Assembly: GCA_910589655.1 (NCBI GenBank)
Contig: CAJUTJ010000109.1
Coordinates: 1-39,699, forward strand
DNA from: an uncultured Acetatifactor sp.
GTDB lineage: Bacteria; Bacillota; Clostridia; Lachnospirales; Lachnospiraceae
Direction: 5' to 3'
Length of the DNA stretch: 39,699 nt
Under the pieces are notes generated by a model that was given only the letters and a program-made list of their open reading frames with translations, was not told the DNA's origin and did no database searches. Shown here piece after piece: positions 17,402 to 25,509 of the stretch (position 1 is its first letter; the number at the start of each line of letters is the position of its first letter). Made by a program: the position numbers and the translations under genes.

Positions 17402-18730
17402 TCAATCCTCCTGAAAGGCGTATACTTCTTCCAAAATCTGTTCAAGAGCATCGTTGAAAGTAGGAATTTCGAAACCGTATTGGGTACAATCCAATTTTTC
17501 CAGCCTTGACCTGCCCATTTCCGTTTCATTAAACTGATACATAGATATTATTTTTTCATCTAACAAATCATCCTTTTGATACCCAAATTCCTCCATTAAA
17601 TCAGAGCAATGTGTATTGGCATTAAGTTTAAGCATATTATTTATGTGCTGGAGCATAGTGTCGCTGTGTGTCGTAATCCATACTGGAATACCATGATTCA
17701 CAAGGTTAATGATCAGTCTCGCCATTTTCTGCTGTAATTCAGGATGCAAATGCGCTTCAGGTTCTTCAATAACCATAGTCTTAAAATTGATGTCCGATTT
17801 AAATAAGAGCAATAACGGAGAGATTTCAGCAACAATGGAAGACGCTACATATAAAGGGATTTCTTTATCAGTCCCTTCCGGGTAATATTGAATTAACGGA
17901 ACCATATCTTTTTTAACTGCCAGATTTCCCTTTGTCATGTTTCGTTCAACATAATCAATAATCCATGCATTTTTCCTGTTCACCTTACTCTTCGTTTCAA
18001 ATTTTGTTATCAGTTGTAAAAAATCCACATATGGTAATGTCAACGAACTTGAGTTATCCCGAGATGCCGGTGCAAAACTAATTTGTAATGAATTTTCAAT
18101 CAGCTGGGAGTATGTCAGCATAAATCCTGTTCTTGAAGCTGGTAAATATACAGGTTCTCCCATCCTGCGACCTTTAATAATTGGCGTATATAAAGGTGCT
18201 GCAATTCCTTCCATTAAAAGATTCCAACAGATATACGCATTCATACGTAAAAGCTGTTCTCGATTATACATTTCCTGTTTCGGAAATCGAATATAACTCT
18301 CGGTTACAGAATAGCGTTCCCCTACATTTTCCCACTGCATTTCCAGTTTCTTTTTGCGTGTATAACCGCTGATACAGATTTTGTCTGCTTCGACTTCATA
18401 ATTGAAAATCTTATGAAGCAATTCTTTTTTATGAATATCCAACAATTCATTAAACCACTGGATATACATTTCAACTATGTCATTTGTTATCTCAGCATTT
18501 CTGTTTTTATTTTCTTTTAACCAATTTTCACATTTTCTGTATGTCTTTGAATCTGAAGGTGTTTTGGGAAACAGTTCCTTCCCCAGAGTAAGAATTCCCC
18601 AAAGAAGACTCATCAGGTAACTCTTCCCACTATTATTATCTCCTACAAAACACATTAACGGAGTTATACAGATGTCTGCCGATTCTATTTTTGCAAAATT
18701 CTCAACGTGCAATGTCCATGCTTTATTCAT
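17402..18730 (-). CDS. AAA/ABC-type ATPase (OLD-like), core of three-gene system
   Basis: This is a cytoplasmic ATPase of 442 residues from an ATG at 18730, with GAGGAAG upstream; an in-frame GTG at 18739 is less likely. The N-terminus resembles RecF/OLD-like ATPases: LHVENFAKIESADICITPLMCFVGDNNSGKSYL with Walker A GDNNSGKS at residues 30-37. A large insertion domain of about 250 residues follows. Walker B and the catalytic glutamates are in MVIEEPEAHLHPE (Glu322, Glu323) with the ABC-like PEAHLHP motif, and the H-loop is His355 in WITTHSDTM. There is no TOPRIM domain, which separates it from OLD and GajA proteins. ATPases of this AAA_15/AAA_21 type often pair with a nuclease in phage defence. 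The gene lies 13 nt after the recombinase-like gene and 2 nt before the nuclease gene. Confidence 0.85.
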   Translation of the reverse strand: MNKAWTLHVENFAKIESADICITPLMCFVGDNNSGKSYLMSLLWGILTLGKELFPKTPSDSKTYRKCENWLKENKNRNAEITNDIVEMYIQWFNELLDIHKKELLHKIFNYEVEADKICISGYTRKKKLEMQWENVGERYSVTESYIRFPKQEMYNREQLLRMNAYICWNLLMEGIAAPLYTPIIKGRRMGEPVYLPASRTGFMLTYSQLIENSLQISFAPASRDNSSSLTLPYVDFLQLITKFETKSKVNRKNAWIIDYVERNMTKGNLAVKKDMVPLIQYYPEGTDKEIPLYVASSIVAEISPLLLLFKSDINFKTMVIEEPEAHLHPELQQKMARLIINLVNHGIPVWITTHSDTMLQHINNMLKLNANTHCSDLMEEFGYQKDDLLDEKIISMYQFNETEMGRSRLEKLDCTQYGFEIPTFNDALEQILEEVYAFQED

Positions 18731-18743
18731 AATATACACTTCC

Positions 18744-19676
18744 TCACTTCATTTTTTCATTGATTACTTTGTCAACATTTTCATCTGTCAATAAATATTG
18801 TGAAACATCTTCTATCTTCTGCGTTTCGAAACCTGTCAAAAGTTTTATTTCTCCCAAAGTCAATCCTCTTTCAATCAAATTAGCCACCCCGGACAAAGCC
18901 ACTGTAGTTGGCGTAAAATTAGTTATATCCATTTTTTCCAGTCTGCTTTTCAGCGTACCCAATATGCTGTCAGAGGTCAATGGTGTCCCATTACTTTTCG
19001 TGAACAGATATACTCTCTCCTCATACTTATTTAATGTACAATACTCTGCCAGATCCTGATAAATATCTTGGAACAGATTAATAGATATACTATTCTCACC
19101 ATTATAATTTATCAGTAACTTGCCGTTCTCGCTGTCAAAGTCCTGCCGTTTAAAATTTACAACCACTTTTTCCTTAAAACCATATGTTAACAAAAGTCGA
19201 CAAATGATGGATTGACCCAGCTGATAAAAGTTTTGGTTGTGTAAAAGCGCAATCTGCTTATCTAATATCTTCCGTTCCCGTTTTCCATCAAAAGGAAGAT
19301 ATATTTTCTTTTTCAATTCATTATTCAGATTAATACAAATATCATGCACAATTTCCTTTCTTCTGCAACCGGCCTCCAAACTTTCGCAAATGATGTCATT
19401 CTCTTTCAAATATCTGTAAAAATAATCCATCGATGTCAGGAAACGCTGAACCGCTTCCACGGAAGTGGCTTTTTTACTTTTTTCGATGTAATATTTGCAG
19501 GCCTGTTTAATATGGAAAATTGTAATATGCCTTTCAAATAATTCTCTTAAGGAACACTTTGAATATATGCCATTGCAATATTCTAAAAAACTATTATAAC
19601 ATGTTCTGTAATTTGGACGAATCTCTTTTATTGTTTTGTAATACTCATCCAATGCCTGTTTCAGTTCCAGATTCAT
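18744..19676 (-). CDS. Catalytically degenerate tyrosine-recombinase-like protein
   Basis: The protein has 310 residues. ATG 19676 is chosen because GGAGG lies 5 nt upstream; ATG 19691 lacks a site. Residues ~1-110 resemble the helical core-binding (SAM-like) domain of phage integrases. The rest aligns in layout with the catalytic domain, but the active-site residues are missing. The GLRxxE box reads YGFKEK (Arg to Lys), the lysine hairpin reads NYNGENSISINL, the HxLRH box reads FTPTTVALSGVANLIERG (His to Thr, Arg to Ala), and the GH box reads TGFET. Only a tyrosine near SQYLL remains. It is therefore unlikely to recombine DNA and may be a DNA-binding sensor or repressor for the operon it heads. 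Confidence 0.7.
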   Translation of the reverse strand: MNLELKQALDEYYKTIKEIRPNYRTCYNSFLEYCNGIYSKCSLRELFERHITIFHIKQACKYYIEKSKKATSVEAVQRFLTSMDYFYRYLKENDIICESLEAGCRRKEIVHDICINLNNELKKKIYLPFDGKRERKILDKQIALLHNQNFYQLGQSIICRLLLTYGFKEKVVVNFKRQDFDSENGKLLINYNGENSISINLFQDIYQDLAEYCTLNKYEERVYLFTKSNGTPLTSDSILGTLKSRLEKMDITNFTPTTVALSGVANLIERGLTLGEIKLLTGFETQKIEDVSQYLLTDENVDKVINEKMK

Positions 19677-19723
19677 TTGTACCTCCGGCATTATAAGCGC
19701 GATATTTCTTTTGTTTTATAGCT

Positions 19724-19752
19724 ATCATAGCACGCTTTTCTACTTAAGTAAA
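19724..19752 (-). promoter_or_regulatory. Promoter of the three-gene operon
   Basis: On the minus strand a -10 TATGAT (19724-19729) and a -35 TTTACT (19747-19752) are 17 bp apart, about 50 bp upstream of the recombinase-like start. The surrounding DNA is AT-rich. This places one promoter ahead of all three genes. Confidence 0.5.
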
Positions 19753-19799
19753 TACTTTCAAAATATATTTACAATACGATTTCAAAAGCAGGCTCCTTT

Positions 19800-21677
19800 T
19801 CACTCCGGCAGACTGTCCCTCACACACAGCGCCCCCCAGCCAACCCTATCGTTGGGCACTTCCCCCTCCCCTCTCAGCGGCCTCGCGCCCTTCCTTAAAT
19901 ACGCCTTCACCTTCTCCCCGTACAGAAATACATCGTTCCCCCGCACAATCCCCCACTCCATCAAAAGCGCCGCGCTGCCGCTGACGATGGGGGTGGCAAA
20001 GGAGGTTCCCGTGACGGGATGATAGCCCCCGTATAGATCGGGCGCCAGAATGTTCACTCCCGGGGCTGCCAAATCCGGCTTCGCCAGCCCCGACATAACG
20101 ACTCCGATGGTTCGTTCCGTGTCCGCGTATCCTCTGCCGGAGAAGTCCGCATAGGCATCATAAATACCGTCATAAGCTCCCACAGTTACCACCTTAGAGG
20201 CCGTGGAGGGTATTGTCAGCGTCACCTCGGGAGTGGGCCGGTAAAAACCCGTTCCTTGGCTTCTTACCGCGGAAGAAGGGAGATAGAGATAATAGTTTCC
20301 CGTGACTATCTCCACCGGCACCAGCCGTATAGTCCAGACACCACTGTTAATATACGGCCCCCCCACAGGAAACAGATCCAAATAGATTTCCTGTGCCGTG
20401 GAATAGGGCAGCGGTTCACCCAGATACACCAGAATATCCGTCTGTTCCAGTCTCAAGGTATATTTCCCTCCCTCAATGCGGGAAGGCAGTTCGGCTTCCT
20501 GTCCTCCGGGAGAGCGCAGGTAAATCCGGTAAACATCACTATAGTTCTTCCACAGCTGGACATTCAGGCTCCGCTCGTACTGTGCCACCGCCAGCTCAAT
20601 CTCCGCAGGCAGATACCCCGAACTTCCTATCGTTCTTCCTGTCCGGCTCGCGAAACCGTTTCCAGCCCTACCGGCTCCGCCTGTGACGTTTCCTCCCGCC
20701 CCGCCGGCGAGACTTCCTCCCGCCCCGCCGGACGGTATGATACTCCCCGCAACATGCCCGCCGTTTGCCCCCTCATTCCCGCTGCCCACGCAGATAACCG
20801 TTCTCCCGATTTCCGCCGCATTATCCAGAAACCGTTCCAGCAGAGAGCTTCCGTCATGGGCGCCGTAAGTATTGCCGAAGCTTAAATTGATTACAAGGGG
20901 CATCTGCAGCTCCACTGCTTTATTAACGGCATAAGTGACTGCCCGCATGATTTCTGTAGTGCGGGGGAATCCCAGACTGTCCGCCACTCCCAGCTTTACA
21001 ATCAACAGCTCCGCCTCCACCGCCACGCCCCGGTAGCGGGTACTGCTGCCTGCGGCAATTCCCGCCACCGCCGTCCCGTGCCCGCCGGTGTCCACCGTGG
21101 GCAGAAGCGAAAACTGCTGCTCGGAGCCTTCTGCCGCCAAAGCAGCGTTAATTTCTTCCGCCGTAAATTCTACCCCCACGGAAAAACCTTCCGGCGGCCG
21201 ATGCTCCTCCTCGGGTCGAAGAGTCTGATCCCACAGATAGCGGATTCTGGTATTACCCTCCTCATCCCGGAATTCCGATAACTTGTAGTCAATGCCGGAG
21301 TCTATGACAGCCAGCAGCACGCCCTTTCCGGTCAGATTCGGATCCCTGAAAATTACCGGTTCCAGACAAGAACCTTCCGTAGGCGGAATCTGCTGATAAA
21401 AATAGCGTTTCGGCTTCTCCACGTATTCGATCTGCTCCAATTCCAGCATTTGATCCACAAAAGCCTCCGGTACGGTAAGTATCGCATATCCGGCAATCAG
21501 GTATTCCACACCTACCCCGATTCCGGCCAGCACATCCAGACTGCCGTGGTATTTTACTATCAATTCCCAAGTGCGGGATAAGCTGTCAAATCCCACATTT
21601 AAGTCTTCCGTCTCTTCCCTGATTTCCTCCGGTGTCTGCAATGCCAGCTGCAGAAGGTTTTCCAGCTTTTGATTCAT
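19800..21677 (-). CDS. S8 family subtilisin-like serine protease, CspB-like
   Basis: This is a subtilase of 625 residues with the full triad: Asp126 in LLAVIDSGID, His200 in DTGGHGTAVAG and Ser559 in GTSFATP. An N-terminal prodomain-like region (residues 1-100) precedes the catalytic core, but no signal peptide is evident, as in clostridial Csp proteins. A large insertion lies between the His and Ser motifs. It opens with a Gly/Ala/Ser-rich low-complexity stretch (about residues 300-345) after VGSGNEGANGG and continues as a beta-rich domain. The C-terminus GEKVKAYLRKGARPL is characteristic of the Lachnospiraceae branch. GGAGAACGGA precedes ATG 21677. The 34 bp encoding GIVRGNDVFLY recur at 16448-16481. 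Its substrate is unknown; a role in germination or surface-protein processing would be by family analogy only. Confidence 0.88.
   Translation of the reverse strand: MNQKLENLLQLALQTPEEIREETEDLNVGFDSLSRTWELIVKYHGSLDVLAGIGVGVEYLIAGYAILTVPEAFVDQMLELEQIEYVEKPKRYFYQQIPPTEGSCLEPVIFRDPNLTGKGVLLAVIDSGIDYKLSEFRDEEGNTRIRYLWDQTLRPEEEHRPPEGFSVGVEFTAEEINAALAAEGSEQQFSLLPTVDTGGHGTAVAGIAAGSSTRYRGVAVEAELLIVKLGVADSLGFPRTTEIMRAVTYAVNKAVELQMPLVINLSFGNTYGAHDGSSLLERFLDNAAEIGRTVICVGSGNEGANGGHVAGSIIPSGGAGGSLAGGAGGNVTGGAGRAGNGFASRTGRTIGSSGYLPAEIELAVAQYERSLNVQLWKNYSDVYRIYLRSPGGQEAELPSRIEGGKYTLRLEQTDILVYLGEPLPYSTAQEIYLDLFPVGGPYINSGVWTIRLVPVEIVTGNYYLYLPSSAVRSQGTGFYRPTPEVTLTIPSTASKVVTVGAYDGIYDAYADFSGRGYADTERTIGVVMSGLAKPDLAAPGVNILAPDLYGGYHPVTGTSFATPIVSGSAALLMEWGIVRGNDVFLYGEKVKAYLRKGARPLRGEGEVPNDRVGWGALCVRDSLPE
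19920..19953 (-). repeat. 34-bp repeat, right copy, inside subtilase gene
   Basis: This is the right partner of 16448-16481, identical over 34 bases in the same orientation. Here it sits in natural coding context, so this copy is the parental-type sequence and the left copy is the displaced fragment. Confidence 0.85.
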
Positions 21678-21857
21678 TCCGTTCTCCGTTCCGATAAAAA
21701 TCCATGTTTTATACCATTTTCTTTATAAAAGATATCTCTTTTGGATTGTCCGTATGCAATCGGTAAGAAATTTGCAGCAGTTCAGACAGGACACTGGCCT
21801 GCTGCAAGAATTCACACCAAACGCGGAAGAAATGTGTTTTGGCGCCCCGCCGATGGG

Positions 21858-23414
21858 TTAACGGCCTCCTCTGCCGCTTTGCTGAATCAGCCCGCTCTCC
21901 GTCAGGCAATACACTTTATCGCATACCTCCTCCATAAATTTCCTGTCATGGGATATGCTGATGATAGCTCCGGGAAAATCTGCCAGCATTCTGCGGATGA
22001 CCGGGCCGGACAAAGGAGAAAAGTTTCGCGTGGGTTCATCCAGAAGCAGTACATTAGCTCCCGACAAACTCATTTTCAGCAGCAGAATCTTCGCTTTCTG
22101 TCCTCCCGAAAGTTCGGCAATCGGATGGTTCATTTCATCGGCGGTATATTTGAGGGAACCCAGATAGGTTCTGATTTTGGTCCGCTCCTCCTTCTTTCCG
22201 GAGGTATCCAGAAAATCTACCGGTGTCATTTCCGGCTTCAACAGATCTTCATAGTTCTGCGGCATATATTCCGCATGGATATCGGTTCTGTCCAAAAGCT
22301 CCGCGGCCATCTTCTTCAAGAGAGTTGTTTTCCCGGCTCCGTTTCTCCCCACAATGCATATCTTTTCCGATCCGCGTATCAGAAGCCGAACGTTTTCCGC
22401 AAGAATCCGTTCTTCTCCCTGCGTGTATAATCTATCCAGCGAAAAATCGACAACACCTTTTCCTGCAGGAATGGCGGTGTTTTTGTCACCCAGCTTAAAA
22501 TAGATAGCGCTTTCCATTTCCGGAATATCCGTCATATTCTCGTCTTCCCGCTGAAATCTTTTTTCCATGGATTTCACGGCATGCATTTTCTTTTTCAAAA
22601 GTCTGGCCTTACTCGGATTCTGTCTTGTTATAACGGCCTGAGCGTAATCGACACTTTGATAGATCCTTCTATACTTCTCGTCTCTGATCTTCTTTTCCCG
22701 TCTCTCGCCAAGTGCCTGTTGTTCCTGTTTATCAAATTTTTGCTGCCGCTCTTCCATATACTGCTGATAAGGCATACGGGCAACCGTATATCTGCTCTTT
22801 GTTTTCCTTTCAATCTGCTCGATATGAATGATCATATTGGCTGTGTTTTCAATCAAGGTTTCGTCATGTGATATAAAGAGCACAATCTGTTCCCATCCGT
22901 TTATCATCTTCTCCAGCCATTCCAGTGTATCCATATCAATATCGTTGGAGGGCTCATCCAACAGAAGCACCGTAGGATTTCCTATAAGCAGACGCATCAG
23001 CTGAGCCTTCACCTTCTCTCCTCCTGACAGAGTTCCCATAAATTGTTCCCCGTAAAAGAATTCCTGAGAAACGGCAAAATCTTTTGCGATTTTACCCAAT
23101 TCCTTGGGAGTCTTCTCATAAAACAACGGCTCTTCCGCGAAGAATTCATAGAGGGACTTCCGTTCCTCCTCCTTAGGCAGCTCTTGAGGCAGGTATGCCA
23201 GCCTCTCACCGTTTATAATTCTCTCCCCCGAAGCCTCCGCGTAATCCTCAATGAGTCCGGGATCATATATCCATTTCAGCAGCGAGGATTTCCCGTTTCC
23301 CTCCTCCCCGATGATTGCCGCCTTATCGCCCTTATTCAGAACGCAGGAAAAATCCTGAAGAATCACCCGCAAATCTTTTTTGTGTGTTATTTCTGCATTC
23401 TTTATCTGTAACAT
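21858..23414 (-). CDS. ABC-F family ATPase, ribosomal-protection type
   Basis: This is a cytoplasmic protein of 518 residues with two ABC ATPase domains and no membrane segments, the mark of ABC-F translation factors. Domain 1 has Walker A GEEGNGKSS, signature LSGGEKVKAQ and Walker B LLLDEPSND. Domain 2 has GRNGAGKTT, LSGGQKAKIL and LLLDEPTRNFSP. The inter-domain linker (residues ~200-300) is long, charged and helical, rich in Lys, Arg and Gln, as expected for an arm reaching into the ribosomal E site. The DEPTRNFSPLS form is common in clostridial ABC-F proteins suspected of lincosamide, streptogramin or pleuromutilin resistance, but the drug range cannot be predicted. AGGAGGG precedes ATG 23414. 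The long upstream region has a terminator-like hairpin, consistent with drug-induced attenuation. Confidence 0.85.
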   Translation of the reverse strand: MLQIKNAEITHKKDLRVILQDFSCVLNKGDKAAIIGEEGNGKSSLLKWIYDPGLIEDYAEASGERIINGERLAYLPQELPKEEERKSLYEFFAEEPLFYEKTPKELGKIAKDFAVSQEFFYGEQFMGTLSGGEKVKAQLMRLLIGNPTVLLLDEPSNDIDMDTLEWLEKMINGWEQIVLFISHDETLIENTANMIIHIEQIERKTKSRYTVARMPYQQYMEERQQKFDKQEQQALGERREKKIRDEKYRRIYQSVDYAQAVITRQNPSKARLLKKKMHAVKSMEKRFQREDENMTDIPEMESAIYFKLGDKNTAIPAGKGVVDFSLDRLYTQGEERILAENVRLLIRGSEKICIVGRNGAGKTTLLKKMAAELLDRTDIHAEYMPQNYEDLLKPEMTPVDFLDTSGKKEERTKIRTYLGSLKYTADEMNHPIAELSGGQKAKILLLKMSLSGANVLLLDEPTRNFSPLSGPVIRRMLADFPGAIISISHDRKFMEEVCDKVYCLTESGLIQQSGRGGR

Positions 23415-23492
23415 AAAAACCCTCCTGTTCCATACAAAAGCCTCTCGAACTTTTTAGAAGCTCTCTCTTAAGCCGATTATCTGTCGGCTGCT

Positions 23493-23548
23493 GATAGCAA
23501 TCCGACACAAGACAGCCGCTGAAAGCAATCCGACACAAGACAGCCGCT
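23493..23548. repeat. 28-bp tandem duplication in ABC-F leader
   Basis: Two adjacent 28-bp units (23493-23520 and 23521-23548) differ at a single base. They lie between the terminator-like hairpin and the ABC-F start. The unit length is not a multiple of three, so the copy number would shift the frame of any leader peptide. Confidence 0.8.
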
Positions 23549-23637
23549 CGAAGCCTTCACTGACGGAACCCGGATGGGTAAAAAATGCTGCGAACAACAC
23601 CGAATGCATGCAATTTTTACCGCATATTTTCTACATA

Positions 23638-23671
23638 GAAAAAAGTCTGTCTTCCTGACCGAAAACAGACT
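23638..23671 (-). terminator. Terminator-like hairpin in ABC-F leader
   Basis: On the minus strand AGTCTGT (23665-23671) pairs with ACAGACT (23644-23650) and is followed at once by a T6 run. It has the form of an intrinsic terminator. It stands about 225 bp before the ABC-F start and about 435 bp after the glycerate kinase stop, so it may act as an attenuator or end upstream transcription. Confidence 0.55.
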
Positions 23672-23891
23672 CATACACAAACAAAACCTATATAGTTACC
23701 AAAGAAATTCCTCTTCGGCAAGGTCAACGGCTCTGAAATGAGTGAGATAATCTGATTCGGCGTACACAAACAAAATAACCCTTCCGGTTCCTGTCTAAAT
23801 CGACGTTTTTTGTTTCTTCCCGATCAAACTATCTACTACTCATCCTCTCACCACACACAATCTCTGTGCCTTTCTCCTTGATGCAGTTATT

Positions 23892-23955
23892 TTACCATAT
23901 CAGCAGAAAATCAAGCGCGAACGCAGTGAGCATTTGATTTTATCTGATATGGTAA
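23892..23955. repeat. Long inverted repeat
   Basis: Perfect 12-nt arms TTACCATATCAG (23892-23903) and its complement (23944-23955) enclose a second pairing of AAAATCAA with TTGATTTT around a GC-rich loop. A weaker hairpin with AAGAATC/GATTCTT arms follows directly. It resembles a dispersed extragenic element rather than a terminator. Confidence 0.55.
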
Positions 23956-24105
23956 CGAAAGAATCTTTGAGCGCGAAGCGCGGCAGACGCGCAGCGGCTG
24001 GATTCTTGAGTATATTTTACCATGATTACAAGTATAATCATGATATGGATGGCCATCCGGCCACTATACGCAATTATTGTACCACAATGCTTTGAAAATT
24101 ACTAC

Positions 24106-25374
24106 CTAAAATTTATTTTTTGTATTTTTGTTTCTGCCCTTGCCGCGGGAAATCAACACTACGGCAACATCATTTACATTAGTGCCGGTTGCTCCGGTTC
24201 TCAGCAGTCCGCCTGCTTTTCCCAACGCCTCATAAGCATTATTGTCCTGCAGTGTACGAAATATATCAATTCCCGCGAATTCCAAACGTTTCTTCGTATT
24301 TTCGTCGCAATATCCGCCGGCAGCATCTGTAGGACCGTCCGTCCCGTCACTTCCGATACTGAATACCGCCGTATCCTTCAATCCTGAAATCCCTTGTGCG
24401 GCAGCCAATGCCAGTTCCTGATTCCGGCCGCCCTTACCGTTTCCGGTGAGATGTACGATTGTTTCGCCTCCTGCCAGAAAGGCAAGACTATATTCCGTGT
24501 CCTGATGCGTCCTTGCAATGGAAGCCAGAAAACTTCCTGCCTCTCTGGCCTCACAACACAGCTGATCCGTCAGCAGCACCGTCCGGTATCCCAATGATTC
24601 ACATGCTTCGGCGGCGGCAAGACACAGCTTTTTAACGCTTCCGGTAATCACGGTTTCCACATTGTCCAGCTCTTTCGGTGTTTCGATCCGTAACAGTCTG
24701 CACGCCTGTTGGCTGAGCCGAAGACGGTATTTTTCCATTACTGCCAGCGCCTGACTGCAAGTACTGCTGTCCGGAAATGCCGGCCCGGAAGCAATCATAT
24801 CCAGCGGGTCGCCTATTATGTCACTGAGCACAATACTATACACTTTTGCGGGGGCGCAGATTTGCGCAAATCGCCCCCCCTTTACGGCAGAGAGCCGTTT
24901 GCGTATCATATTCATCTCTCTGATGTCCGCTCCGCATGCCAGAAGCTGTGCCGTTATGTCCGAAAGCTCCTGTCCCGATATCAGTGGTTTTTCAAAAAGG
25001 GCGGATCCTCCCCCAGACAATAAAAACACCACGGTATCTTCTTCTGTCAGATTGCTTACCATGTCCAGCGCGGCCTGAGTTCCCTTAAAAGAATTTTCAT
25101 CCGGTATCGGATGGCCTGCCTCATAACATACTACTTTGGATATGGCCCCTTGCACATGTCCGTATTTCGTAACGCATACTCCCGCCTGCAGTTTATCCCC
25201 TAAAACGGATTCTGCCGTTTTAGCCATCTGCCACGCCGCTTTGCCTGCCGCCACCAAGTATATCCTGCCCTCATGAAAAGATTTATCCTTTAACGCCCGC
25301 ACCACCGCCTCGTCAGGCATTACTTTCTGCAACGCCGCCCTTATAATTAAGTCAGCCTCCTGTCTTAAATTCAT
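24106..25374 (-). CDS. Glycerate 2-kinase, MOFRL family
   Basis: This is a cytoplasmic kinase of 422 residues that would phosphorylate D-glycerate at carbon 2 to feed glycolysis. It matches the type II glycerate kinase (GckA/TtuD) family: an N-terminal domain with LVAAGKAAWQMA, then AGHPIPDENSFKGTQ, the glycine-rich FLLSGGGSALFEKP, and SDIIGDPLDMIASGP. The C-terminal MOFRL domain follows, with GGETIVHLTGNGKGGRNQELAL and FSIGSDGTDGPTDAAGG. Length is normal. AGGAGGTATATT precedes ATG 25374. Neighbours are a MATE transporter upstream and an ABC-F gene downstream on the same strand; neither explains its role. No glycerate transporter or hydroxypyruvate reductase gene is nearby. Confidence 0.92.
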   Translation of the reverse strand: MNLRQEADLIIRAALQKVMPDEAVVRALKDKSFHEGRIYLVAAGKAAWQMAKTAESVLGDKLQAGVCVTKYGHVQGAISKVVCYEAGHPIPDENSFKGTQAALDMVSNLTEEDTVVFLLSGGGSALFEKPLISGQELSDITAQLLACGADIREMNMIRKRLSAVKGGRFAQICAPAKVYSIVLSDIIGDPLDMIASGPAFPDSSTCSQALAVMEKYRLRLSQQACRLLRIETPKELDNVETVITGSVKKLCLAAAEACESLGYRTVLLTDQLCCEAREAGSFLASIARTHQDTEYSLAFLAGGETIVHLTGNGKGGRNQELALAAAQGISGLKDTAVFSIGSDGTDGPTDAAGGYCDENTKKRLEFAGIDIFRTLQDNNAYEALGKAGGLLRTGATGTNVNDVAVVLISRGKGRNKNTKNKF

Positions 25375-25509
25375 AATATACCTCCTACTACATACGCCTT
25401 TAGGTGTCTATTCTTACATATCATCTGCTTTGGAGATTACCATTGCAGGAGAGCAGGCTTCTTTCAAGCTTCCAAACAAGCCTGTGCCTCTGGCGTAAGC
25501 AGCAAAGCA

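Larger units (their letters stand above)
23415..24105 (-). other. Long leader region upstream of the ABC-F gene
   Basis: This 691-bp gap holds a 28-bp tandem duplication, a terminator-like hairpin and a long inverted repeat, each listed separately. Small frames read toward the ABC-F gene, one of 67 codons starting at 23680 and spanning the duplication; any could be a leader peptide, but none has a convincing ribosome site. No tRNA or conserved riboswitch shape was recognised. Confidence 0.5.

Noticed and set aside
16448..19953. 34-bp direct repeats as integrase attachment sites (attL/attR)
   Set aside because: Excision between them would fuse the subtilase to the GH2 gene rather than restore a gene, and the integrase-like protein in between lacks catalytic residues.
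23415..24105. Riboswitch or T-box in the long leader
   Set aside because: No T-box sequence or recognisable aptamer core was found; only a simple terminator and repeats.
25375..25509. Small gene between glycerate kinase and MATE genes
   Set aside because: The overlapping frame is a shifted reading of the MATE 3' end without its own start signals.
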